Below, piece by piece: positions 24,801 through 34,278 of a DNA stretch of 64,000 nucleotides. The position numbers and the translations under genes were made by a program. Position 1 is the first letter of the stretch; each line of letters begins with the position of its first letter. The DNA is from Paracyclopina nana. Taxonomy: Eukaryota > Arthropoda > Copepoda > Cyclopoida > Cyclopettidae. The stretch is from assembly GCA_019096065.1 (NCBI GenBank), contig JAGUCH010000002.1:2430501-2494500 (forward strand), written 5' to 3'. The notes beneath the pieces are model-generated. The model ran no database searches, had not been told where the DNA came from, and saw only the letters and a list, made by a program, of their open reading frames with translations.

Positions 24801-27800
24801 GCTTTGCTTAGCTGATTTTACTGTTTTTGCCTATTGTCCTTCAGATTGGAAATATCAAACGCCCTTAGGTCAATCGAACAAAAAGCATTTAAATTGTCTG
24901 TTTCATATACTAGATAAGTGCAAGTTTTGCTCTTAGCACATCCAAGGTTACTATTCACTCGATTTGATAGTGGCGGGACACCGCAAAGCAATCAAAGTTT
25001 GAAATGACATCTTTGTTGTCACACACACACAATAAAAACCCTTCTTCCGTCAGATGTCGCTTCACGTCCCACTTTTAAGTGTGTAAAATCAGCTGCCTGA
25101 AACTCGTCAACTTTTATGATGTCATTTCGGTATTGAATACTATATTCGAGGACAGAGCAAATGGCCGAAATCTGTCACAGCAAAAGTTGCGTCACTTTTT
25201 TCCCTTTTGCCAAACCGAAATAGCTTTATGGATATTCAATTTGCAAGCCACATTCACCAAGACATGATTTAATTTTCCTTGATTGATTGCAACTGTTGAA
25301 TGCGGTTTTTCTGCCGTGCTGCGCAATAGAAATCCTCAGAGCAAATAAGTTCCTTTATTTAGCATCAAAAGTGCAAGTAAAAATAACGAGATGTAATTGT
25401 TTTTGCCTTTTCATTGCGTGCTTGAAGCCATAACTGCAAAGATGCTTTTTGCATTTTCTTCTCGCCATAACATTAAAAATGGCTTGATTTCGGTCACTTA
25501 GCCGGCTTTGTGACGTTGTGGGAGGGGGGAAAATGGAGAAAATGAGTGAAACCAGCTGGCCAACAAGCTGAACAGTACAGACTGGAAATTACCTTCAAGT
25601 TGCCAGCTACCATATGTTGCTTTTTCTTAGAGCAGGGTGGGAAAAAACATTTCTGTTTGGTTCCCCTTGCAACAAGTCTCTTCATTTAATCTAAGGTCAA
25701 TTCCAATGAAAAAGTGAGCCTTCATTTTCTGCTGATTTTAGAACTTGAAAAATTATTCTTTTTTTCAATTTTGAATAATTACATAATTTTCAGAGGCTAA
25801 AATGCCGGAAAAGGGTTGCAACAGTTGCTTTTAATCATGAGTTGGCGCTTGAGAAATTGAAAAGACGTTGATGGGAACTAACTGCATTTTGGCGTTGTTA
25901 TTTCTTGCAGAAATCACAGAAAATCGAAAGTTTCCTGCAGTTTCGTCACGTGCCTTTTTATATGCGCACATTATACGACACGTTGCACATTTGGGTCAGA
26001 TCGTGCTAATTAAATCTACCCACTTCACTCCTGAAGAAATATCGTAATTTGCGATAAAGGGGGAAAAGTCGTGGAAATTAATCTCGATGGGTGGTCTTGC
26101 TAATTTTCACGGGATTGCCATTAAAATGAATGACAAATAAGCCAATTTTGCTGTCCAATTTGAAAATAGCAGCGTTAGATTTACGCTTGATGGCTTTAGC
26201 TATGAAACGACGTGCATTTGCCAGATTATGAAAAACATCAATGTAATTATACTTACTTACGTCAAGTCAGAAAAAGGATGGTAATAGTTCGAAAAATTGG
26301 TAATTTCCAATTTTGGCTCTGCTAGACTTGGTGGCGCCATTGTGATTGCTTGCCCAGACTTTGCGGCGCCTTGATGTCAGCATCTTATATCCCGTTATAA
26401 TTAGCACGCAAGATGACCTTTACATTATAATAAAAAAGGTGTGAGAACTTTTCTACATGAATTTCCTTCGTAAATAATTATTTTCTCATACATTTTCAAA
26501 GGAGGGTGCTAAATTACACGAGCAAGCGTTGATTGCTCAACAAGGGACAAAGTTGCAGAAAATTCGAAAATGGCTGTAAAAACTGCCTCGATATAGCTTA
26601 ACTTTCTATCGTTGCCGAGTAATTTTCTGGTTGATTTTCGATGTGTCGCGCAAATTCGCCATCAAAAACAAGTCGGCCAAGCTCAAGCTGTCGCGCGCAA
26701 AAACTCGTTTCACTCCTGCAAATTAACGTATTATGCCATTCAGTCCAATCGCCGAAATTATTTTCAAATAATGCCCCTAAGGATAGAGGGTTTTTTTTCC
26801 AATTCATTGTCCTTGGTATGCACATTTCTTCAGATATCAAATGTGTGTTCTATTGATAATTTTTGTGTCTATGAATGGCAAAAAAGGTCCGTCAAATGAA
26901 TTTGAATCCATAATGGCATGACTGAAGTGTACACAATGTCCATATTCTAGCAGCAGCAGTTATACTACGTACATATGAAAAATGGTCATCATTATAACCG
27001 TAACTTTCCTGTCTTCCGATATATGGACAATTTTTCAAGCAGGTGATGAGAGTTTCTAGTTTGGGACTACAGTAGCCAACAGTTTTCTGAACAAGTAGCG
27101 CGGTACAATGGCAGAAATTTTTTCATCTAGAAAATTCACATTTTTCAAAATTGTTGTTTTTCGGTCTACTCCTGGTGATTTCAACGCTGTCAGCAAAAAA
27201 GTAAAAGATTTTCACGTTTTGAAGGCCGCCGATATTTTTTAATTGGATGTGGGGGTGGACTTTTGCAATCAAAGTGACTGGCATTGTACTAAGTGGCTTT
27301 AAAATGAAGTTTGGTGGAGCGGAAATGCCTGAAGCAAAATTGGTCTTCGTGTGCATGGAAAACAGCATTTTTGTCAACTTGGCGGTGGGTTCACTACATA
27401 CGGCAGTGAAGCGAAAATCCCTGTATTTTGCTGAGATTTGGCGTGCGCTCGCATCCACCGTACAATAATGGATTTTTTCGTCACATGTGAAGAAATAATG
27501 CTCATTATTGTACAGTTGCTAGTTGGCAGCTTGAGAGTTCTTCTTCAATTAAAAAAAGACTTGACCGGGATCCGAACCTGGGTCTGTTGAGTGAAAGGTC
27601 TGCTCTATCTCAACGTTCTATCAGAATTCCATTATTTTCAGTGCACATTCTGGCATATTAAAAAAAACAGTCTTCTAAAAAATTCTCATTTGAGAAAAGT
27701 CTTCCAAAGATCTTTTATTTAAGAAAAGTCTGCAAAAAATCAATTTTTTTCGAGACTTCTTTGCAAAAAACCAAATTCGTCAATTTGGTGCTTTTTTGAA

Positions 27801-30800
27801 AAAATTCTGGCGAAATATTCCCCTAAATATCTGGTTACCCTGCAAGTGCTGAGCTTTTGCTGGAGATGCGCGCGCGCGATTGACCGCAAAGTTTTACCTG
27901 CAAACGAGCTATCTTTTTTAAGGCCGATTTAATAGGTAAATTTATCAATTTTTAGCATTAAACAGTACTATTGGGACTTTTAACCGTCACGAAGCTGACA
28001 AAAATGTCAATACTGTCCTGATGACTCGTCCATATAGGGTTTTTCGCTCATTCGTAGTAAAATTCCAGATCACTCGTGGCTTCGCCACTCGGTGATCTTT
28101 CATTTGACTACTCATGAGCGAAAAACCCTATATGGACTCGTCATCAGGACAGTATTGTTACATTGTTTTGGCCAAAAAACGATGATGATCCCTCACTCAC
28201 TGAAACAAAGTAGAATATTGCAATGTCACACACAATGAAAAAAGTGCAATTTTGCCAATTACAGACAATGGCCCCAATTCGAATCCGTTAGATAGCGAGA
28301 ATTTAGCATGTTTTCCATATGTTTAATTTCTGGCCATTTCAGGTTTACAAGACTCAATTGGAACGCGTGTCAGAAAGTTGGAACTCGAAAATGTCCAGTT
28401 TTGAGAAGCTTAATTCCGGCTTACGTAACAGCTTGGCTGAGTTGCAGGAAGAAAACTTGGAATTGAAAACCCAGGTAATACTAATGAGACAAGGCTGCTT
28501 AAACATTGTTGATTTTATGCTTGATTTGCTCTCATCATTGAAGGTGTTTCAGGTGACGAAGAAAGAGGCCGAGTTGGTCACCACCAAGGCGAGATTGAGG
28601 CTTTTGGAGCAAAACGTCACTAATAGCGCTCAAGCGAACTCCTCTCCTTTGGACAAGTCAAAGAGCGAAGATTTGCTTCTCCGCCACGAAGTTTTGCCTC
28701 CGTACAGCAAAAGCTCTGAAAGCCACCGAGTTCATTTCGATTTGAATAATTCGACTACTACAGAAATAAAAAAGCCAGCAAGGGCCACAAGGCCGAATGG
28801 GGCTCCGCCAAGGCCAAGCAGCGTCCATTTACCCAGTGATGCTCGTCAGCGGCTCGAACAGCTGGTAATTATCCATCAAATCACCTGCTTTAATTAAGCC
28901 CTCACTTCACAAGTGCATTTTTAGAGTTATTTCAAAATTATTGCATTGCCTTATGGTTTTCAGGCCTCAGCAGCGGGAGTGTCCATTTCAGCGAGGTCAG
29001 CTGAGCGTGACCCATCGAGCAGGCTGGGGTCACCGATAAGGAGCAACCTTGACCCCATCCAGGAAATGACCCTTCCTTCCCGCCAACCGGCCTCAAAGCG
29101 GCAACAAATCACCAGCTCGCTCCCAGTCAGCAACGGGACGTCAGCTGTCGTCACCGTACCCGCAGCCGTGTCAAGCGTCAACAACAACAACAAAAACAAC
29201 GGACCGGTTAGTCGCGTGCGCAGGGAGTCGTTGGGTAGCAGCAGCAGCAGCAGGTCACGGCCCAACACGCCCTCGGGCAGGGACGTTCGGGCCCTGAATT
29301 TGAACAATCTAAGCAAAAGCCACCATTTGAGCTCTACTCCAGTTGAGATGCCAACTGAGCAGGCCTCACCAGTTGATCTCATGAACAGTATGGACAAAAA
29401 GGTACTTCGCCCTAAATCCTTTTGGGCCTCTTGGTGGAGATTTTAACCTGCCTGCGTTAATAACAACCGACCAATACGTATAGTGTGTAGTCAGCTGCTA
29501 TATGCGACCAGAATTAACCCACCTACCTTAAAATGTGCTGTCGTTGAACATCCTCCAAAGCTCAGTAAGTGATTAACCAGAAAAATCAACTTGGTGGTGG
29601 GATGTAACCAGTTTTAGCTTGCCAGGCTAGTTAGTCATTCATTCGGTGGTGGCACGTTAGATTTTTGAATTTTCCCGCCAAAATCTTTAATACCCGTCTT
29701 CTTTCTTTCCTGTTAGGCTTCCGGTGAAGATTTGACCGATTTGGGTCGCGAAACAATCGCTGATTTGATAGCCGGAATCATCAAAAGAAATTCAATCTCT
29801 GAGGTACTTTCTACTAACTACACTTTGGAGGATGTTCTAACTAAGTTTTTTAGCGCTTTCTTTGGTTCTTTTATACTTAATTTGCTTTCTTAATTTCAGG
29901 TGATCCCAAGGGAAGCCTTTGTGGACTCTGAAACTGAAACTGAGTTCACTGAGGTCACACTCAGCTCCAATAACCCTGAATTAGCAGCAGCATTCCTGGA
30001 TCCAGAAGAAAAGCAGCTGTTTTCAAGGAGAAAAGAATTTCACAGCCTCCCTCATACTTCGCTACCATCCACTGCTCTCAGGCCATCCTGGGAAGCCAAC
30101 AATCTAATGGAAGAAGTGACCAATTCTTCTCACTTGATGGTGCCCAGAAGATCAACCAGTTCCTCTTACACCATGGAACTGGATTCCCTGTCAGCTAGGT
30201 ACAACCAGACTGAGGAGCCTGATGACTCCCTGGACTTCAACCTCCAAGAAGCCATTGATGAGGAAGACTCTTTGGCGCCAGATTATGACCATGACTCACT
30301 GCAAGTGAAGCAGCAACAGCCAGCCAAAGAGGAATCTTTAAAGGAGTTGAGCAAGAAGAAGCTCATAATTCCCTACAACGAGTCTTTCTCTTCAACAAAC
30401 TCCATTTTTACAACCAGTCAAGATGGCTCCTTGGACAGCTGCAACAACAAAAATCAGCAAGAGGACAGCCTCACTCATATGCAGTCATCAAATTTAAACA
30501 TGGCCCCCATCAAGCCTTGGCTCAATGAATTAACCAGCCAGGTTGTCAGTTGTCAGGCCAAACTGGTTCAGTCAGGTGGTGTGAAGGAGCAGCAGCTGCT
30601 GCAGCAACCAGTGAGGATTTTCAACCCCAACCAGCCTTTGATTATTGGTCAAGATTATCAGCAGCAACATCTGGTGAAACCGGTTAGACCAGTTCATCAC
30701 CATCCAGTGGTTCAGTCAGCTGTGGCTGAACCAGTTACAAGCCCCTCCCTAATGAGACTCGCAACTGAGAGGATGAAACGGAAATTCCTCGGGTGGAATT

Positions 30801-30802
30801 AA
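18834..30802 (+). CDS. Large coiled-coil, Ser-rich protein of unrecognised family
   Basis: Seven coding exons, 18834-18983, 23000-24637, 28343-28474, 28553-28864, 28964-29401, 29717-29803 and 29900-30802, all begin and end in phase 0. They join to 1219 aa. The first join is convincing because REQAKSIVAIK continues into ELQHEVSSLLEFKNALLETF with heptad spacing. Coiled coils are seen at about 38-65, 180-265, 590-665 and 670-690. Long Ser/Gly/Asn-rich, probably disordered stretches lie between them. A conserved-looking block (KLFETLEGVAVTSLPVELTQG...IRAILGMNNIIELQRHLL) ends the large exon. The C-terminal 300 aa are acidic and Gln-rich. There is no catalytic motif, signal peptide or membrane helix. 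A cytoplasmic scaffold or cytoskeletal adaptor is a reasonable guess only. An extra exon at 21988-22143 would also fit in phase. Confidence 0.65.
20316..20400. promoter_or_regulatory. CG-rich promoter-like cluster
   Basis: Within an AT-rich intron this stretch holds a full CRE palindrome TGACGTCA (20325-20332), several GGCGCGCC/GCGACGCGG motifs and GCGCATGCGC (20385-20394), which matches the palindromic NRF-1 site. It may be an internal promoter for a shorter isoform, for instance one starting with the exon near 21991. Only motif matches support this. Confidence 0.35.
21828..21888. repeat. Two alternating CG purine-pyrimidine tracts
   Basis: Tracts at 21828-21842 and 21872-21888 are nearly pure alternating C/G. 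They are flanked by imperfect inverted copies of a GCTCAGTT..AGC sequence. Such tracts favour Z-DNA. They lie about 100-160 bp upstream of the possible alternative first exon. Confidence 0.5.
21988..22143 (+). other. Possible alternative or extra exon of the coiled-coil gene
   Basis: An open frame with ATG at 21991 (MQQQQLRWPINSSNSS...) runs to a good donor, TTTTCT before GTAAGG, at 22143/22144. It ends in phase 0, as the neighbouring exons require. Its composition (Gln, Ser, Asn, Pro, His) resembles the rest of the protein. It could be an alternative first exon with its own start, or an internal exon using the AG at 21986-21987, which lacks a strong pyrimidine tract. Presence in mRNA is unproven. 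Confidence 0.4.
24674..24739 (-). repeat. Degenerate tRNA-derived fragment
   Basis: On the minus strand an A-box-like TGGCGCAACTGATAGCGC is followed about 30 nt later by a B-box-like GGTTCGAGTCC. The acceptor and anticodon stems do not pair, so this is not a functional tRNA. It is probably a tRNA pseudogene or the head of a SINE in the intron. Confidence 0.5.
27558..27615 (-). repeat. Second degenerate tRNA-like fragment
   Basis: The minus strand contains GAGATAGAGCAGACC, resembling an A-box region, and GGTTCGGATCCCGG, resembling the T-arm/B-box. The acceptor stem is not formed. It is likely another tRNA-derived relic. Confidence 0.4.
28008..28157. repeat. 150-bp foldback (hairpin) element in the intron
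   Basis: The left arm begins CAATACTGTCCTGATGA and continues through CCATATAGGGTTTTTCGCTC. The right arm is its near-perfect complement, ending at 28157. The centre is itself palindromic (GATCAC...CTTCG...GTGATC). Total arm length is about 44 bp with one or two mismatches. This is typical of a miniature foldback transposable element and would form a strong hairpin in RNA. It lies about 190 nt before the exon at 28343. Confidence 0.75.
29546..29837. repeat. 15-bp inverted repeats flanking an 87-nt exon
   Basis: GAACATCCTCCAAAG at 29546-29560 and its exact complement CTTTGGAGGATGTTC at 29823-29837 lie in the two introns on either side of the small phase-0 exon 29717-29803. Pairing in the pre-mRNA would loop this exon out. 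Confidence 0.8.
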
Positions 30803-30863
30803 GAGAGAGACCAAAGAAGATAAAAATACATACAGGGTAATTCATACTGAAGAGCCTCCTACT

Positions 30864-30869
30864 AATAAA
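30864..30869 (+). terminator. Polyadenylation signal of the coiled-coil gene
   Basis: AATAAA lies 62 nt after the stop codon at 30800-30802. Confidence 0.6.
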
Positions 30870-31698
30870 TTGCTTCAATTAACGCAACTCTACACTAAGG
30901 CAAATGCATACTATGAATAATGTGATACAACTTGTGTGCAATCGTCCCCCCAAAAAACTGACAATTCAAACCAAAGAGACATTTTACTATACTACTTTAA
31001 GGGTTGTTTATGCCAACTCAACATCAGTTCTATAGTGTCAATGAACAGATTATTATGAAATACAATCATGCTAGATTACTTTTGAAAGTCAAATGCTTAT
31101 GAAATTATTTTGCCTACTTTGAACACTTTTAGAACTTTCATGCACACATACCATATTGACTATCAATGAAAGAATAGACAAAAACCCTGGCTTTTTGGAT
31201 GGAAATTAGATAATGATTTGGATTCATAAAATCACATTCAAGGCTCTTGGATACGTGAAACACATCAACCTTGTCGTAAAATGAATGTCCTTGATTGACA
31301 TACACCTTGGAAAGTGGTTCGTGAGCAGCCAAATAACTTCAAGAATTACTGGTGACAAGTAGAGCAATGTTTACTAGTAACCAAGCTTCAAAATAGTTCA
31401 ACATTTAGCATTTGTACTTCAAACTAGCGTATGTTGGCCTTGAACAAAAGTGGTAGTTTACACACATAGTACCATAAGTGGCAGGCTTACATACAACATT
31501 TTAGAGTAATTTCACAGGGAAGATACAAGCAATTTTTCGCGGAATCATCGATGCTCAACTCCATCATTAGAGATGAAAGTTGGACCAACGCATGGAAAAT
31601 TGGCCACTACTTCAAAAAAATATCCGGATCAAAGCATCAGTTTCATTTTCGCACCTCAGAGGTAGACATGAAACTGGACTGAAAAAGAGAACAAAAAT
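30870..31698. other. Intergenic region with possible core promoter
   Basis: No coding exon is supported. Near the end, an initiator-like TCAGTT (31637-31642) follows an A/T-rich TATA-like AAAATATC (31617-31624). The spacing is shorter than usual. The following gene starts 57 nt downstream. Confidence 0.4.
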
Positions 31699-33022
31699 AT
31701 GGTTGGAAGACTTGTCACCTTTGTAGTGGCACTTTTTGCACTATCCGAGGTAATTAACTAATTTTTAGTCTCTTTTCAGGTTTTAAAAAATGTGTAATTT
31801 TTAGGGTTTTAGAAGAGGGGGAAAATTCATGGCTGACGATGGTGCAAGAACGATGTTAGGTCGATTTTATCACGGCAACTTTAGACCAGGAATGAACCAA
31901 ATGAGGCCAGCCAAGAAAATGAGCCCATCTTTGAGGCATCAAAAGTTGTACGATTTGGGCCCTATTCGCACCAAGAATAGGAGAAACAAGCCCACATATG
32001 AAGCTAATTATCCCCTTGAAAATTCACAACATTCCCTGAGCCAATTTGCAAGAGAAGCTCTTAACTTCCAGAGAAATGTGCAAAAGATTGAGCAGGAGTT
32101 CAATAAGCCGACTTTTCCTACTTTCTCTGCAAAAAAGCAGTCAGGCCCTGAAATGCAAGGAAAGTTCACTCAACCTAATGAAATTGATTATGGAAGAAAT
32201 GAGCCTGAAATAACGGCTGCATCTCCTCCAGGCTCAGAAGAAAATAATTCTCAAATTATGTGGAACCAATTGAGTACTTATGATCCATATGGAGATAGCT
32301 TTGGTAGTAGAAAATGCTTCCCAAATCTTATCTATCACGAATAGGGTTTACTTTCAGAGGGAGAAGAATTGCCGTCAATTGAATACTTGAATTCAATGGA
32401 AATTGAGGAGAAAGAAGAGCTAAATGAAGAAGACAAACCTCAGCATAGAAATGAAAGCTTTGTCATCATGGAAGACAAAGTTGACGCCATTGAGCCCAAA
32501 AATAGTGAAGGTTTGCTGTTAGAAGCCAAATTCGTTCCACTTCCTACTTTGCCCAATTTGAGAGCTCATGCTTTCTTCAACACAAGAAAGCCCACAAATA
32601 ACCCGCATTTCACGGTTCTCACAACTAAGAGATCCCCAACTTTTCCTCTAGCCTACAAATTGCAGTCAAGTAATGAGGTCCTCAACCAAAATTACAGCCA
32701 AGTTGACCTGAACAGGCCTTTCAGGGTAAAACTTTCATCAAGTAATTAATTAACTTTAAAAAATATTTTTTTTAATTTTTATAGCAAGATTTGGAGAAGC
32801 AAAGAATGCTTGAAGTAGGGCAAGACATCATCAGAGATCCCAACATGATTCATAAATTCCATGAGACTTTCACAGAGCAAGTTGAACGAGAATTCATGTA
32901 AGCTCGGCATTTTCGCGCTAATTCTTAATTTGGATTCAACTTTTTCTTTCAGACCTATCCTCAAATGGGGTGGCTACTCAAACCAATTTTCCAAAATGGT
33001 TCAATCTCATCTCAGAAAGTGA
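31699..33022 (+). CDS. Secreted protein of unknown family
   Basis: Five exons, 31699-31749, 31805-32303, 32358-32725, 32785-32897 and 32953-33022, join in frame to 366 aa. Residues 1-16 (MVGRLVTFVVALFALS) are a signal peptide encoded by the first exon alone. The mature protein has few cysteines and is rich in Asn, Glu and Pro. It has scattered dibasic sites (KRS, RR, KK) and an amphipathic C-terminus (KWGGYSNQFSKMVQSHLRK). No domain is recognised. It could be a structural matrix protein or a propeptide precursor. The introns are 54-59 nt, with the 54-nt one containing an in-frame stop. AATAAA begins immediately after the TGA. It sits 1.2 kb upstream of the zinc-finger array. Confidence 0.7.
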
Positions 33023-33028
33023 AATAAA
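33023..33028 (+). terminator. Polyadenylation signal adjoining the stop codon
   Basis: AATAAA starts directly after the TGA at 33020-33022, implying a very short 3' UTR. Confidence 0.6.
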
Positions 33029-34278
33029 GAATAAGTTACTACATAAGCCTATTTCATTGCATGAAAGGCGGGACAGTAACATTTTTTATAGTTTGATTGA
33101 AACCCAGCTCAGTTGCGCACACTGCACACGGCTTACCAAGGTGCCCTTTCTTCCCAGTGCTACCAGACGTGGCACTTTTCATAAATATCACCTACGTAAA
33201 TTCAGAAATCAATTTTCACTCAACGAAATATCAATATGGTGCAAGTTTTCAATTTAGCAGTTGATGAACTACCACCAATACTCTTAATTACCTTGCTGAG
33301 CATATAAAATGTAATAAAAATCACTAAGTAATTTAAATATTAATTAGAATTTAAAAAAAGCGAGCTCAAGGACAATTTTGGCATTTAATAAAGATGAAAG
33401 AAGCTGAGTCGTGATTGAATTGCCTTTCGATGTGTCAAATCTTAAAAATAGAGGAGAAATTAAGATTTACCTGGTAACACTGCTTTTATGAGAATTCTGC
33501 AGCCAATGAGAACCCGTCTCCATGTTCCTTGGCCTGTCGCCACCAGCCAACTCTGCCATTCATGAACCTTGGGCAGAAACTGGCAAATTTCAGAAAATCG
33601 TCATTTTTCGCCTTTATATCATTCCAGAATACTTTAAAATTCTCAAGTTCGGTTGGGAAATGCAAAAACTCGCGAAATGAACTTGCCTTTCTTACATTGA
33701 ACTTGATTCAAAACAAACCGAGCATACACATTTGAGGTCGTTCAAAACTCTAAACGTTAGCGAAATTACCGTATTTCTCTGAGAAAATGCACGCAAAGAT
33801 GTTAATTATATGTTAATATTTATACGCCAAGCTATGGGGATATTTTTGTTGCTAAAAAACAATTTTGATGAGATTTGTCCGGAAATCTTCACAGTAGTTT
33901 TCGGCTCGACCTTTAAATTCGATCCGATTTCAATTCGCGTCAAACTTCGGTGTGTAAACAAAAATCTTGAATTGAAGTGAACGTCAGGATAAATCTTGGA
34001 TTAAAGTCCGAATTGTTGGATGATTCCTTTTGCAATTGAAATATAACGAGAAGCTGAAAGTAAGTTCTATCTTTTGTTTACATTTTTCGTTGATAAAATT
34101 CACGTGCAGCTCAAAATTCTGCTGTGCAAAAGACGCAATTTTTGTGCGCCTTTTTGCACAAGTTGGTCAAAATCTTTGAAAAAAGCATTTATTCGAGGCT
34201 TTTGAAAGGCACATTTTGAAAGCATGCAGACCTCGAGACAGCAAAAATAATCCATCAGTGTCTGTTGTCTCTTCAGAA
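33029..34278 (+). promoter_or_regulatory. Upstream region and likely leader exon of the zinc-finger array
   Basis: No coding gene is supported in this AT-rich stretch. A strong donor, CTGAAA before GTAAGT, at 34059/34060 pairs with the acceptor TGTCTCTTCAG at 34276, giving a 217-nt intron that ends 2 nt before the ATG of ZF1. The exon would include sequence from about 33900-33950 to 34059; its 5' end cannot be fixed. This is the only promoter-like region seen before the 30-kb same-strand array. Confidence 0.5.

Noticed and set aside
26598..26899. Overlapping frames of 80-95 codons on both strands
   Set aside because: Intronic, mutually overlapping, compositionally random.
27123..27468. Overlapping frames of 111 codons (minus) and 73 codons (plus) in the intron
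   Set aside because: Mutually overlapping, no recognisable domains and no supporting signals. Likely chance.
32970..33257. 95-codon frame overlapping the end of the secreted-protein gene
   Set aside because: A different frame from the spliced exon at 32953-33022. The spliced model gives a clean stop with AATAAA immediately after.
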